Source: Pseudoneurospora amorphoporcata (Eukaryota > Ascomycota > Sordariomycetes > Sordariales > Sordariaceae). From it: a DNA stretch of 64,000 nucleotides. A program made the translations under genes and the position numbers. The DNA lies in contig MU859197.1 in assembly GCA_033297205.1 (NCBI GenBank), positions 1-64,000 on the forward strand, given 5' to 3'. The notes beneath the pieces were generated by a model, which searched no databases, was not told the DNA's origin, and saw nothing but the letters and a program-made list of their open reading frames with translations. This document shows positions 20,701 to 34,076 of the stretch, in pieces; positions within the stretch are counted from its first letter, which is position 1, and the number at the start of each line of letters is the position of its first letter.

Positions 20701-23700
20701 ACCGAGATGCTTCGAATCCAGCAAACTCTCGAGAGCGAACGCGCTTTGGCGCTCGACAAAGAGGAAATCTTCAAGAGACTGCAGCTACGTGAAGCCGAGC
20801 TTGAAGACAAACTGGCGGGCGCTTTGGACGACCAAGAGCGCATGGAGGAGCAGATGGATGGCCTCCTTGAAGCTAAGAAGCGCGCCGAAGTCGACGTAGA
20901 GAAGTACCGCACACAGCTCGAGCAAGCTGCTGCCATCATCGGAAGACTGGAAGAGGAGAAATCTGAACTTGCAAGCCGGATTGCGGATCTGGAACGTCAA
21001 ATTGTTGAGATCTCACAGAAGCAGTCTGAGCGCAGCGAACAGGAAACGGCACTGGAAAGTGAGCTTAAGATGCTACAGAGCCAGCTCTCCCTGAAGGATC
21101 GCAAGGTGAAGGACCTGGAAAGCAAGCTGCTCCAAATCGACCAGGATAGCGATGTCAAGCTTATGACAACGCAGAAAGAACTTCAGATTGCCAAGAGCAA
21201 GAATCAACAGCTGACCATCGAGAACACCGAGTTCCAACAACAGCTTACGCAACTGTCGAAGACGTCAACAAGTTATGAGGATCTGATTCGCAAGAAAGAA
21301 AGCGAACTTGCAATTCTGCGTACGGAAAACAAGCAGCTAGCAACGGAGAGGCGAAGCATTGATGATCAAACAAAGATGCTTGCTTCCGAAAGGGAGAAGG
21401 CCGCTGAAAGGCTTCGGGAAGTGCAGGCTGAATTGACTGCCATGAAGTCGCAACAAGCTCAGCTAATGAGGGAGGCCGAGGATGCCAAGAAGCTTCTTCA
21501 AGCTCGCCTCTCTGAAGACGCCCAGGCAGACCAGAATCGCCAAGTGCTCGAGGCACAGATCAAGGATCTCAAGGATGAGTTGTATAACGCTCAGATGGAA
21601 CTTAGCAGGGAGCGTCAATCTCGAGATGATGTCCAGTTACTTGGTGAACACAAGTTTCAAACCCTCAAGGACGAGTTCGATAATCTGAAGGAGTCCAAGA
21701 TCGCAATCGAGAAGGAGCTCTATGCCCAACAGGATACGCTCCGGCGCGCGGTTGAGACTCGTGCAACGCTTGAACAGGAGCGGGATGACGCCCGCGAGGA
21801 GATCCGTCGTCTTCGCAGTGCCATGACCCAGGCCGAGGAAGCACGACGTGAGGCTGAAGTGCTTGGAGAGCGAGCAGCAACCAAGATCGCACGGGAACGT
21901 GAAGAGAGTCTGCTCAAAGACCTCGACGCGGCAAACGACAAGCTTAAGTGGTACGAGTCCGAATGCGCCAAGTTGAATTACCAAGTTGAGGACCTCAACA
22001 AGGTGATCATTGAGTCGGGTGAGTTTGGCCTCAAAAATGATCAGGCAAAAGAACGACTCGAGCGAGAAGTCAACACCGTGAGGAGCCGACTGGCCGCTTC
22101 CGAAAACGACAACCGCACCCTACTCAACAAGCTGCAACAAAAGGGCCTTGAAATTGCACGGTCCGCGTCTAGGGCCGGTGAAGCATCTCGAGCTCAACTC
22201 ATCCAGGTACAACGCGAGAAGACCAGAGTGGAGGAACAAAATACCAAGCTCAACAAGCAACTGGAAGATTCTCAGGTCACTGTCGCCGGATTGGAAAAGA
22301 AGGTGGAGAAGTTGCAACTCACGATCGAAGACCTGAACCACGAGCTTGCTAGGGAAACGCAAACCAGCCGCAATGCCGAGAAGCTGTCGTCGAACGTTAC
22401 AGTTCAGCTGGCAGAGGCAAACAGGACCATCGAGTCTGAGCGGCAGTTGCGTACCCAAGCTCAAGGTACGGTCCGCACTCTCCAGTCAACCTTGGATTCG
22501 CGTGATAAGGAGCTGATTGAGCTTCGGGCTCAACTCCTGAACGCGCTGAAGACGGTGGATCCCGACACAGACGACAGTCATGTTCAAACTGAAGGTGCAA
22601 GTGCCAGTGAAAGGTTCCTCAGCAAGAACTTTGATCTTGTCCGGAAGATTGAGGATTTGCAGCAGAATCTTCGTGTCCAGACTACTGCACGCGTCAACGC
22701 CGAAGCCCAGCTAGCGGAACTGAGGATCAGCAGGAATGACTCTCCGACCAGAATGCGTCTCGAGGACATCAGTCCTAACGAGGCGCCTTTCACCGGATCA
22801 CCGACGCAGAAGCGCAAGACAAACGGACGGCACCACTCCAATGCGTCCACTCCTCCTCGTGAGCGTCGTTTTACAAACAGCGACTCGGAGAATCTCAACG
22901 ATTCTGTCCGTTCGGACCGCACCGCAGATATTGTTAGCTTCAATACTCGCATGGATCTGAAGGCCGAAATTGAAGAGCTGCAGAACCAGCTTCAGCTTGC
23001 ACAGATGCAAAATCGCCATCTTCAAAGCCAGCTGGAGCGCACCGCGGGCGGCGAGGACCCGTACCTCGACGAAAGCCCCCAGCTTCGGCGGGTGCAGAAG
23101 CTTGAAAAGGCCAATAACCGACTTCACGAACTGCTTGATGATTCGACCAAGAAAGTGTCGGCTTTGGAAAAGGCTCTTCGCACCGGTGAGCTGTCGCTTC
23201 GTGACATCCAGACCAGGTCTCATGAAGAGATCCTCGACTTGCTTAATAGCCAGGAGGACTCTCGACGCTCACTCTTGCATAGCCACAAAGATGCGGTTGC
23301 AGAGCTGACGGACCTCAAGGAGCACTATGACAAGGTGCGGCACGAGCGTGCCAAGCTCGAAGTTGACCTTCGTGACGCCAAATCGGATCTCCAGGAGATG
23401 TCAATCGCCAGGGATCAGGAGGCCGCAAGCCGGAGCCAGTTACTCCAGGAGTTTGCGGACCTCCAGATTCGTCTGGATGCTGAAACATCCAAGCTGGCTG
23501 ACGTAACAGCAAGCCTCCACCTCTATAAAGGTCGGGCGGATGAGTACTTCAGCAAGCTTGAACAGGCGGAGATTGCCGTTCTCAAGGCCAACCGGGCGGA
23601 GACGTTTGCCAGGGCGCAAGCGAAGGAAGCGGAGGATAGCTGCGCGGAGATGATGTCGGAGAGGAAACGTCTGGATGCGATGATTGAGGACCTGCAACAC

Positions 23701-25138
23701 TCGAACCAAAGGCTGGAGGAGAAGATCGAAGACATGTCGACGGACCTTGCCGCCGTTACTCAGGCCAAGAAGAGGCTTCAGCACGAGCTCGAAGATTACC
23801 GCAACCAGCGTGCTAATGACATCGAGGACAAAGAATCGAGCATGGAGCAGATGCGCAAGAAGTACCAGGCTGAGTTTGCGACGCTGGCCAACGAGCTCGA
23901 CCGGGCCCGCGAGGAGAAGCTACGCAAGCAGTCGGAGATTACGAGACTCCGGGAAGAACTGGACGAGCTTCGGTCCAAGTGGGATGACGAGGTGCTCAAC
24001 AGCTCGACCTGGTCTAAGGAGAAGGCGCGGCTGGAGGCGACTCTCTCGGATGTGGTGGCCTCTCGCGACGAGGCCGTCAGCGCCCACAATGAGGCCCAAA
24101 GCAAGATCGTAACGCTCCTTGGCCAGGTGCGGTCGCTCCGCTCGTCTCTTGACGAGATCACAGCTGAGCGCGATGCTCTGTTCCGTGAGAAGAGGAGCAT
24201 CGAGGCCAGGCTCGAAGAAGCCAAGGCTGGTCTTGATGAGCTGACCAACAGCGAGAGCCCTTCGCTGCGCAACGCGGCGCACATGGATAGAGAGATCCTG
24301 GAACTCAAGTCCAGTCTTGCTCAACAAGAAGACATCGCCGCGGCCGCCGTGGAGAAGATGCGGCGCGCTGAGGCCCTTGCTGCTGAGGTTCAGAAGGACA
24401 TTGCCGCTGAGCGCGAGAACAATGCCGATCTGCAGAAGCAGAAGGTTACTCTCGAGAAGAACTTCAACGAGCTGCAGATGAAGCTCATCGACCTTGAGAC
24501 CAAGGGCTATTCGACTGCCAGCCACGATATCAAGTTCCTGCACAGCCGCATTAAGGAGGTAAGTTATTTTGCATAGTAATCCTTTCTCATAAGATCAAGA
24601 GCTAATATGTCATGACCAGCTTGAATCCCAGCTCGAAGAGCAAGAAAACGAGCGCAGCAAATCCGCGCGTTCCGTCCGCAACGTCGACCGCATCGTTAAA
24701 GACCTGCAGTCCCAGATCGACCGCAAGGACAAGCAGAACACGCAACTCCAGGAGGACGTGGCCCGCATGCGCGACAAGGTCGACAAGCTGCTCAAGACCA
24801 TTGACGAGCTGCAATCTTCGGAGAGTGCCAACGAGCTCTCGGCCCGCCGCGCCGAACGCGAGCTGCGGGAGGAAAAAGAAAAGGCCCTAAGGCTGGAACG
24901 CGAGCTCGAAGGGTGGAAGAACCTCCGCATGGAGAAGGGCTCCGCTATGGGCGGCGGCGGCGGCGGCGGCGGCGGTGCTGCCAGCAGCGTGGCGGGTAGT
25001 GTTTACGGCAGTGTTAGGGGCAAGAGGACGTTTACGAATGATAATATGGGGATGATGCAGATGGATGGGGTGATTGAGATTCCGAAGAGGAAGAGCAGCA
25101 TTAGTAGGGCGCCGAGTCTGACGAAGGGGTTTATTTGA
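17732..25138 (+). CDS. Myosin type II heavy chain
   Basis: Three exons (17732-18187, 18259-24558, 24620-25138) encode 2424 aa. A 110-residue Ser/Pro/Ala-rich head extension precedes the myosin SH3-like fold (Y-V-W-L-K-D-P, about 118-165). The motor follows: P-loop GESGAGKT at 263-270, switch I N-N-N-S-S-R-F-G-K, switch II DIAGFE, the actin-binding region F-V-R-C-I-I-P-N and the converter, then IQ-like motifs near 870-905 for light chains. The rest is heptad coiled coil to about residue 2370, broken near 1645-1715 by a Ser/Thr-Pro-rich hinge, and it ends in a nine-Gly run and a basic Ser-rich tail. Myosin II drives contractile actomyosin ring constriction at septa and polar growth. The length fits filamentous-ascomycete myosin II. 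al-1 lies next downstream on the same strand, as I recall for Neurospora. Confidence 0.95.
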
Positions 25139-26760
25139 GGATGAAAAAGGGTTAGAGTTGACAAAGAAGGGAGGGGTGGGAGTAATGAGGATGATTGATG
25201 GTTGGGGGTTCGGTCTACATATTTCATAATTCTTTACTTTGTGCTAATCTTGTCTGAAGGCCGTCTGTTAGGGGGGCTGGGTTGGACGGAATTAGGTGGT
25301 TCTTGTATAACCTGTTGTAACTTTTTTGTCAGTCAGTCAGTGACATTGTTGTATATGATTAGAGTATTGTAGTGTGTGTTGTTAAGTAGCGCATGTTAAA
25401 ATATTGAAGGGATTGTGGAAAAGTCGTCGGTTTTGATTGACGTGAAATACGAACATCAGGTTCTACTTGGAACAAAGACTTCATATCATCAAATATAAAA
25501 TGTTTGGACACAATTCAAACCCAAAGGGTCTTGTTAACGGTTTATCGTTAGCTACACGGACATCTCGTCATACGTAAAGTCGCGGAGCACAGTCCGATCT
25601 AGGATGCTTGGGATGAAACCGATTCCGAGATTCTGGAAATACGCATCCTGGTGTTGCCGTTGCGTTCGTGCCTGACCGATAGCGGGCTGCGATCAATTGG
25701 GCCCTGGGCCTAGTGTGACGGGCGGCTCTGAGGATCTCTGATCTCACAGACTGGGGGAGTTTCGATCTCTCTGCCTCTCTTCGAATGCGGATCGAATGAG
25801 GAGCAAGGGTTCGACAGATCGGACGGACTGCCCCTGCCCTCCGCCTCAATCTGGTGGACTTTAGCCAAAATCGGAGACTTGGCCAGTGCGTTTCCAGCCG
25901 GTTCCAGCGAATCAAAGCCGCTGTTGATGCCCAGAAGGGAAAGGGCACCGCAGCAACGCAAGCGGGTTGAAGTCATCCCGGGCTGCTTCTGGTCGCCTCG
26001 GACGGGGGAAGGTCCCCACTTTATGTTCGACTTCTTGTTGTGGGAGGAGGTTGTGTCCGATTTAAAAGACGATCTTGGCGGCAATGACATCGTGCGATAC
26101 CAAACGTTAACCGATCCACGACCCTTTTTCCCTACAGATCGAACCACCACCAAATAGAGACTTTTTTTTTTCTCGCATCGATGTTATGCCGTCCCCGCTT
26201 GCTATCATCGACCCATGGAACGGAGCAGGAAGGGGATGTTGTTCGTTAACTGTCAATGACAGCTGAATCGAATGGAGGGGATGAGATGCTTGGGATGCGA
26301 TGCGCCGGCGATGTGACAGATGCCAGGAACAACTTGTGTGAAAAAATCTTGGACGGTGGCAGAAACACCTAGATACAGACTGTGCGCATCATCACTTGTC
26401 TTAAACTCGAAAAGTCTCGGGTCTGTTTGTCTCCGAACGGTTCAAGTTGGGTCGGTACCTGTCGAAAGCTCCTGCCATTTGCTTAGCTCTTTGCTTTTTT
26501 TCTTTGTTGATCATCCCTCGGCGACTTTGGCATTCGACTTTCTTGGAGGGGGAACTTACCTACCTACCCTGAAGGGTCCTCTCTGATCTATTTTCTCTTC
26601 CCCTACTTTAGTTTTCTCAAACGCCGAAGTCTGGATCTGTACACCCTCGAGACTCTTCAAACCATCTCGGCTTTTGCACGACGAGAAGAACAACGACGAC
26701 GACGACGGCGGCATCGACAACGAAAGAATTATAGAGAAGGACATGAGACACACAGATATC
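25139..26760 (+). promoter_or_regulatory. Myosin 3' UTR and al-1 upstream region with White Collar-like sites
   Basis: The first part is the 3' UTR of the myosin gene. From about 25560 to 26760 lies the al-1 upstream region. GATCGA occurs at 25790-25795 and 26137-26142, and its complement at 25762-25767; this hexamer is the core reported for White Collar complex light-response elements in Neurospora. The leader close to the gene has a GAC triplet run (about 26693-26712). Light control of al-1 is established in Neurospora; that these particular copies are the functional sites is inferred. Confidence 0.5.
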
Positions 26761-28697
26761 ATGGCTGAGATTCAAAGGCCACAAAGCGCCATTGTCGTTG
26801 GTATGTTCTTTCTACTTGAGGTTGAGCTCTTCACCTTTCTGGCAGAACAAATGCTTACCTCTTCTCCAAACAAACAGGCGCAGGAGCAGGTGGTATCGCC
26901 ATCGCAGCCCGTCTGGCCAAAGCAGGAGTAGACGTTACAGTCTTCGAAAAGAATGACTTCACAGGAGGCCGCTGCAGTCTCATCCACACAAAAGACGGCT
27001 ACCGCTTCGACCAAGGTCCCTCACTACTCCTCCTACCGGGTCTCTTCCGCGAGACATTTGAGGATCTAGGAACCACCCTCGAACAGGAAGGAGTCGAGCT
27101 CCTCCAATGTTTCCCCAACTACAACATCTGGTTCTCCGACGGCAAGCGTTTCTCGCCCACCACCGACACCGCCGCCATGAAGCTCGAGATCGAAAAGTGG
27201 GAAGGCCCCGACGGCTTCCGCCGCTACCTCTCGTGGATGGCCGAGAGCCACCAGCACTACGAAACCAGCTTGCGACATGTCCTGCACCGCAACTTCAAGT
27301 CGATCTTCCAGCTTGCGGACCCAAGACTGGTCATCCGCTTGCTGTTGGCTCTTCACCCCTTTGAGAGCATCTGGCACCGCGCCGGGCGGTTCTTCAAGAC
27401 GGATCGCATGCAGCGCGTGTTCACTTTCGCGACCATGTACATGGGCATGAGCCCCTTTGAGGCTCCAGCAACATACAGTCTGCTTCAGTACTCGGAGTTG
27501 GCCGAGGGTATCTGGTACCCCCGCGGAGGCTTCCACAAGGTGTTGGAGGCGCTGGTGAACATTGGAGAGAGGATGGGCGTCAAGTACAGACTCGGAACGG
27601 GCGTAACCAAAGTTCTTACGGATGGAGGCAAGAACGGAAAGAAGCCAAAGGCGACGGGTGTCCAGCTTGAGAACGGCGAGGTGCTCAATGCCGATTTGGT
27701 CGTGGTCAACGCCGACTTGGTATATGCGTACAACAACCTCCTGCCGAAAGAGATCGGAGGTATCGAGCGGTACGCGAGCAAGCTCTACAACCGTAAGGCG
27801 TCTTGCAGTTCCATTTCCTTTTACTGGAGCTTGTCGGGCAATGCTCCTGAGCTGGACACGCACAACATTTTCCTGGCGGAAGAGTACAAGGAGTCCTTTG
27901 ACGCCATCTTTGAGAGGCAGGCTCTGCCTGACGATCCCAGCTTCGTAAGTTCTTCTCTCTTTTTCCTTCTCTGTGCATAGTGCACCCACCTCTAACCACA
28001 CTCATCGTAACAGTACATCCACGTCCCTTCGCGCGTCGACCCCTCGGCCGCCCCTCCCAACCGCGACGCCATCATCGCCCTCGTCCCCGTCGGCCACCTT
28101 CTCCAAAACGGCGAGCCAGAGCACGACTGGCCCACACTCGTCTCCAAAGCCCGCGCCGGTGTTCTCGCCACCATTGAAGCCCGCACCGGCCTCTCCCTCT
28201 CCCCCCTGATCACCAACGAAATCATCAACACCCCCTACACCTGGGAAACCAAGTTCAACCTCAGCAAGGGCGCCATCCTCGGCTTGGCACACGACTTCTT
28301 CAACGTGCTCGCCTTCCGTCCGCGCACCAAGGCCAAGGGACTGGATAATGCTTACTTTGTCGGCGCTAGCACCCATCCCGGAACGGGCGTGCCGATTGTC
28401 CTTGCCGGAGCGAAGATCACTGCTGAGCAGATCCTCGAGGAGACGTTCCCTAGGAACACCAGGGCGCCGTGGACGACGAATGAGGAGAGGAATAGTGGAC
28501 GCATGAGGAGGGAGATGGATGAGAGGATCATGAAGGAGGGGGTTATTACGAGGGTTAATAGTAATAAGCCGGGCGGCAGGAGTGGGAGTGACGCCTTCGA
28601 GGGCGCGATGGAGGTGGTTAATCTGCTGTGGCAGAGGGCGTTGCCGTTGTTGGTGGCGCTGGCGGGGGTGCTGTACTTCTTGTTGATTGTGCGGTAA
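26761..28697 (+). CDS. al-1: Phytoene desaturase, carotenoid pathway
   Basis: Exons 26761-26800, 26878-27944 and 28014-28697 give 596 aa. The short first exon (M-A-E-I-Q-R-P-Q-S) splices into the FAD-binding fold (VVGAGAGGIAIAARLAKAG, about residues 12-30) followed by F-E-K-N-D-F-T-G-G-R. The bacterial-type phytoene dehydrogenase signature lies near residues 478-510 (NAYFVGASTHPGTGVPIVL), and the last 25 residues form a hydrophobic membrane anchor. It desaturates phytoene stepwise towards 3,4-didehydrolycopene and is membrane bound. Length and sequence match Neurospora AL-1 (595 aa from memory) with scattered substitutions. Mutants of the orthologue are albino. Transcription is blue-light induced through the White Collar complex in Neurospora; candidate sites lie upstream. 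The frame stays open upstream of 26761 with one further ATG at 26743, but homology starts at 26761. Confidence 0.97.
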
Positions 28698-29463
28698 GCG
28701 TTAGCTGGTTGATGGATGATTGGATTTCACTTTTGGATAAGTGAGCGATTGGGCTGTTTGGGTTTCTTGATATCGTTTTTGGTGGTTTTTTTTGGGGTAG
28801 GGATAGTTTATTTGGATGTGAATGGTTACGTGTATAAAGTCTTGGGGGGTATATAGTTAGTTGTTTTTAAATGGAATGGAATGAATCTCGACTTACATTT
28901 GTCTTTTCCAAGATGGACCGGTCTCTGATGGGAATTATAAGATACCCAAACTCAACACAGATCACAGGCATCCAGAACTCACCTCCTGGTATCAACAATG
29001 CAATGCTATTGTCCAGAGTGTATGTAATAAAACAATACATAATTCCCCGCCCCCGTTGTGGTCGTCGGGGTAAACGAGTACCTCTTCTAGACTAGCAACT
29101 TGTGATGAATGCAACAATATTTGACCCTACTCCTTTCTTTCGTTCCTCTCTCCCTTCCAGACTTTCCAACACCTGCGACCGTCCTCCCATCCCGAGCTCA
29201 CCATGCAATTCTCATTCCTTCCCAATGTCTATCTATCCATCCATCCAACAAAACTCATTGCACAAACGGGTTTATTAGAGAAGCGAAACTAGGAAGCAAC
29301 GCAACGCAACCCGAACCAAGCCATACCATACTCGCTCTTAAGCATGCCTCCACTGTCTCAATGCTGATAAAACAGGTTCCTTCCGCTATTTATCCAATAC
29401 TCTTCACAATGTCACGCCCCCTCTGCGTCCTAGACAGGACTCCGTTGGATCATGTATACATGA
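28698..29463. other. Convergent 3' regions of al-1 and the RhoGAP gene
   Basis: The two genes point at each other, so this 766-bp gap carries both 3' UTRs. It is GT-rich just after al-1 (polyadenylation-like) and otherwise plain. No gene or structured RNA is seen. Confidence 0.5.
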
Positions 29464-32114
29464 TCAGTCATCATCATCAAAGATCTGATACGTGTTCTGC
29501 AAAATGGTATCCACCACGCGAACCTGCCACCCGGCATCCGCAATGTTGGCGCCGGGACCCGCGGTGCCCATCAGCGTTGGCCCAAAAACGATAGCCAAGT
29601 TCTGCGAGGTCATCCGGTTGACGCTCGAGTTGTCGACGACGCGTTTCAAGTGCAGAGTCAAGGCGCGGAGGGTGGCGTAGTTGGGATCGGGAAGACTATT
29701 GATGATGGCGTGGAGGGAGTCTCGGCGGATTGTCTCGTCTTCGTTTTCTGTTGGGGGCGAGCTTGTTAGTATATCAGACCTTGACAATCGGACAAAGGAG
29801 AGAGAATGCTTACTGGCTGCCTCGATAAACGACGCGTAGTGCTCCTTAGTCAACAACGGGTCGGGAAGATCGCGGAAGAATTGCTTCAACAGGCCGGCTA
29901 CACTGTTGACGTCGTGGAAGAAGTTTTCGGGATTGCGGAAGTCGAGATTGTTGGAACCAGAATCTGCAGGTTTCTCATTAGCCTTGGTTCAACGTCAAAC
30001 AAAGCGCAAAATTGTATCCCATACCTGTGTCAAAGAGAGACTTGAGCTTGTTCACATGAGGTACAGAGCCGGAGAGTCGGTAGATGCCTTCGAGACCAAG
30101 GCCGAACAGGTCCACAGCCTGGATGCACTGATAAACAACCATGGGGACAGCCAGCCCATCTCTCTCGTATAACCTGGATAGCGACACGCCAAAGACTGGC
30201 CGCGTAGGCTGAGCCATTGGCGGCGTTGACTGTCTTCCTTGTGCAGGACCGGCAGGATAACCTTGCTGGCTTGGATTTGGTAGCGGCGCGGGGGATTGCG
30301 GAGGGGGCTGACTGAACGGCGTTTGTTGGGGTGGTTGCTGCGGTAGCGGCTGAGATGGCTGTTGCGGTGGTTGTTGGGTTGGAGCTGGTGGTGGTTGAGG
30401 CTGAGAGTATTGGAATGGTAGCGCTCCCAATTGTGGAGGGCCCGAGGACGAGATCGATCCAATGGCGCCATTGTACCTGGAGCTTGCGGCCTGGGCCTGT
30501 TGGGTCGCCGCACCCCGAGAATCGCCATACTGAGGGTTAAAAGGGGTGCTCATCTGATTCAAGATGTTCCCATGGCTACAGCTACGTTCATGCGAAGGCT
30601 GCGTTTCCGACTGCTGAGCAGATGAGATCATCGGAATCGAGGAAGAGCTTTGGCCGTAGTGATGACCCAGAGACGTACCGGGAGTATCGTTCACAGGCCC
30701 CGTCCTCGAGTTCATCGACCCGTATTCTCGGGAATGCGAGGGTGCTGTTGGTTGACTGCCACCCGGTGGTACATACGGAGTGATAGTAGTGCGATTTGCC
30801 GGATCCAGGAGCTTGCAGGGGAGTTAGCTTGATGACCATGCCATTATCACCAGATTTATACGATAACGACGTACAGCGTTCTTTTCATATTTCGGCTCTC
30901 CCGCCCTCGGAGGTAGTCGCGGATACTGGTTGAGGAGATATTCATCCAGGTCCTTGTCATTATTGATGGCCTGTACACACTCGCGCAAACTGCGTGCTTC
31001 CGGTCCATGTTTCAGAGGGCTAATGCTCAAGCCGTTACTGAGCAAGAGCTTCTCATTAAAGGACGCTGCCGGTCATATCATCAGCATCATGTCATGGGAA
31101 GAGAATCTATACCAAAATACTTACCAAACTTTTGCATTTGCAAGACGACACCTGCGTCACACTCTCTAACAATCTCTTGCAGAGCCTTGATGGTATCCGG
31201 CCGTATCTTGTTGATCAGCTCTCCGCGTTCCTGCTGTACGGTGTTGACCTTGGCCTGGTAATCCTGGTCCGCGGCCTGGGCCTTTCGTAAGAGGTCTTCT
31301 TCATGCTGGGCAGCTGACTTGGGACCCTTGAAGCCGAACATTTTGCCTTTTTGTTGACCAGTGGCGTCGCCGGTGCGGGCTCGGTCGTACTCCTCAGCCA
31401 AGGCATCGTACTTGGACTTGGACTTGCGCATGGAAGCCTCAAGGTCGGCCACTCGTTGCTCGGCCGTCAGTCCGCTTTGCTTCCATCCTTTCCTGGATTT
31501 CTCGGCAATCCCCGCAAGCTCCAATAGGTCCTCGTGCATCTGGTGGAGAGACATGGCGAACTGGGTCCCGTTTTCGGCCATGCGCTCGTGAATCGTCATC
31601 ATGTCTTCATAGGCTTTGGCGAATGTTCCGCCCCTGTGTTCTGAGCGGGATGAGCTATCGTGGGATGCTTTGCAAAGTTTTCTGAGGCCGTTCGCATGTT
31701 CGTCTTCGAGTACTGAGCGTTTTTTGAGGAAGGTCGCGAATTCCTATATGGAGTATTAGACTGCTGTGTCTGAGCCAATTGGCAGGTAGAACTTGGATGG
31801 TATGGTCGTCGTAGTCGGGATTCGAGGGACTCGTACCTTTGCCGAGGCAATGCTCTGTTTCAATCGGTTGAGCATCGTCGCGATGCCAATCTGTTCCCGG
31901 AAAACCACAGGTTAGCAACTGGATCGGCGTCGAGAGAAGTGAAACGTCCGGTCCGGTCCGTACGCACCTCTGAGGAAAGCACATCTTGAACATGCGACTT
32001 GATCTCATCGTTGGGTCCTGGTGCTGTAGGCGGCGCAGGCGCTGCTGCTGCCACCGGGCTGCCGCTGTCTGGTGTCGGTGATGTTGCTGGCGCAGATGCA
32101 TCTCCTAGAGACAT
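29464..32114 (-). CDS. F-BAR/RhoGAP protein of the Rgd1 type
   Basis: Seven minus-strand exons (32114-31968, 31890-31837, 31743-31125, 31065-30875, 30811-30025, 29963-29814, 29747-29464) join in phase to 743 aa. The start is the ATG at 32114 (M-S-L-G-D-A-S); the frame upstream has no ATG. Residues about 35-290 form an F-BAR coiled-coil membrane-bending domain (GIATMLNRLKQSIASAKEF, then K-K-R-S-V-L-E-D-E-H-A). A Pro/Gln-rich linker (about 400-530) follows. The RhoGAP domain spans about 540-735 with the arginine finger in EGIYRLSGS (near 576) and the conserved NSLPDPNY and NLAIVFGPTL motifs. By family it stimulates GTP hydrolysis on Rho3/Rho4-type GTPases at the plasma membrane in polarity and septation. 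All six introns have GT-AG ends and correct phase. Confidence 0.92.
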
Positions 32115-34076
32115 TGCGAGTATGTTGTCGCCCTCACAGGCAACTCGGGATGTCTGTTTGGGGTCGCTGGGCACAAACTGGGTGGTGATGGGAGTGGCGT
32201 GTCTTTGTCGGGAGGAGACGCCAAAATGCTAATCACAAATAACTTTTTCTGTTATGCTAGTGTAGGCAAGATGCAAGAATCGCGCATTGAGGGTCGGGGT
32301 CGTGGTCTGGTCGGGGTCTTCAGTTGGTCATGTCGGGGTCGGTTGGAGGGGAGGTGAGTGTTGGGGTGATGGCGGCTGCACCACTGCACCTCATTTAATT
32401 GGAACCACTTCCGTGCTAGGCCGCAGGGGAACGGAAGCTCACAAGGTTCTGACAGACAGGGACCAGGACCGCCTGAGCTGCAGGTGCAATCGTGCACTGT
32501 CGAGCTGCTGCTGCTTCATCTTTAGTGGGCTCCACTACTATCAATGACGCCCCACATCGCGTGCAGTGAACGTGCCGTGAACGTGCCGCTCATGCTATAT
32601 GAAGGTGCAGTGAGGTACAGGAAGACCGAGAAATGGAGGGTCATAACTTGAATGCCTCTTGCTCTTCTTCCACTTCAACACTTTTAACTCCCAACTTGAC
32701 TTTGTCAACAGAAGCACCACAGGTGTGCAACACCTCAATTCGATCTGTCTGATTACCAACACTACCTAGGTAGATATTCCATGTTCCATTTCTGCCGAGT
32801 CGCCAACGCAACAATCTTATCCTCGTATTCAACACATGTTTGGAGACAGAACGTCTTGTTGGTGCGCATCTTTCACAACATGGGTCGGTAGCGAGGGATC
32901 TATTGTCCTCTCTCTCTTGCCCTTCATTCAACCCGACGGCACCACCTTGTCACGACGGAAAAGGAAGACTAAATCAGGCACCATCCATGATACCAAAAGG
33001 GCAGCAGCGCATAACGTCGCACGGTTTCACCATGCTTCGTTCCTACCAATATCGTGACCGGGTCGAGGCTTGCCTGAGCGCGACGGGAGGAAGGCCCAAG
33101 TGATGGGCGGACCAACGATCTTAAACCAAGCAGCAGACCATCGACAAGAACCGGTCTTACCAGATAACTTAAGGGCTTACTTTTTGGTACCCATGATGGC
33201 GATCCATCATGCCCCGCGAAATGCGCTTCGAAATACAACTCGCCATCCCTTGCTTTGCGGCGATACCCGTTATTTCGATGGTCCGTTTGGCGTATCCTCG
33301 GCCTTGGCGTCGAGCAGACACTTTGACGTGTGGTAGAGAATCTCAACCCGACTGGCACTGGATGATCACTCTCAAAACACAGCTACCTCGAGAGCTATAT
33401 AGCAGCCCGACTCATCTAGGTCCCAAAAACCGCTCAAAACCAGGAGTACTGGCAAGCTTCCATGCTCCCTGGATCGAGTTTTTCTCTGCAGCTCGATCTC
33501 AGTATCCAAAACACCACGATTCGGTCTCGGCTTTCTCGCCTCCTTCTGTTTCACAGCATCGAAAAAGGCGAGTCCCATGACGATAGTGCTCCTGCGCATC
33601 GTCTAGCTAAGACTCCAACGTCTGCAAGAGACCGTGGATTGGCATTCCCCTGCATCGTCAGGCAAAGGTAATCCAAGACATGGCCTTTGCCATGCCCATA
33701 CAGCAGACATTGGCTTGTCAACAGTTCGATGAAAGCTTCTCCCGCCATTCAACAAGCCGGGCTGCTGCATCAAGCATGCCTCTCTGGACGGACAACATGC
33801 GATAGACGCATGGCAGCAGTCGGGTACATGCATTCGTTCGATTCCCATAGACGAGACCATAGGACGGATCGGACTTTCCGGTGTGTCTCGCACTCTAACC
33901 GCACGACACCGGATGGAAGGTAGAAGATGGGAAAGAGAGAAGAGCACCAAGATGAATTTCTAGACTTTTTGGAAGATAAGCTCGCATCAATGCTCCATGC
34001 CAAGTCCACCCATGAAACTCCCAAAAAGAAACCGAATATGGTATTTTCCAAAACTTATAAAATGACCCGCCCAACC
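32115..34076. other. Gene-free stretch upstream of the RhoGAP gene
   Basis: Two kilobases between two minus-strand genes. A perfect tandem copy of GTGAACGTGCC sits near 32564-32586. Open frames (for example 32969-33358 minus) show no motifs and lack splice support. It probably holds the RhoGAP promoter and the 3' UTR of the dehydrogenase gene. Confidence 0.5.

Noticed and set aside
32172..32174. Upstream start for the RhoGAP protein giving 20 extra residues
   Set aside because: The codon there is GTG, not ATG. The first ATG of the frame is at 32114.
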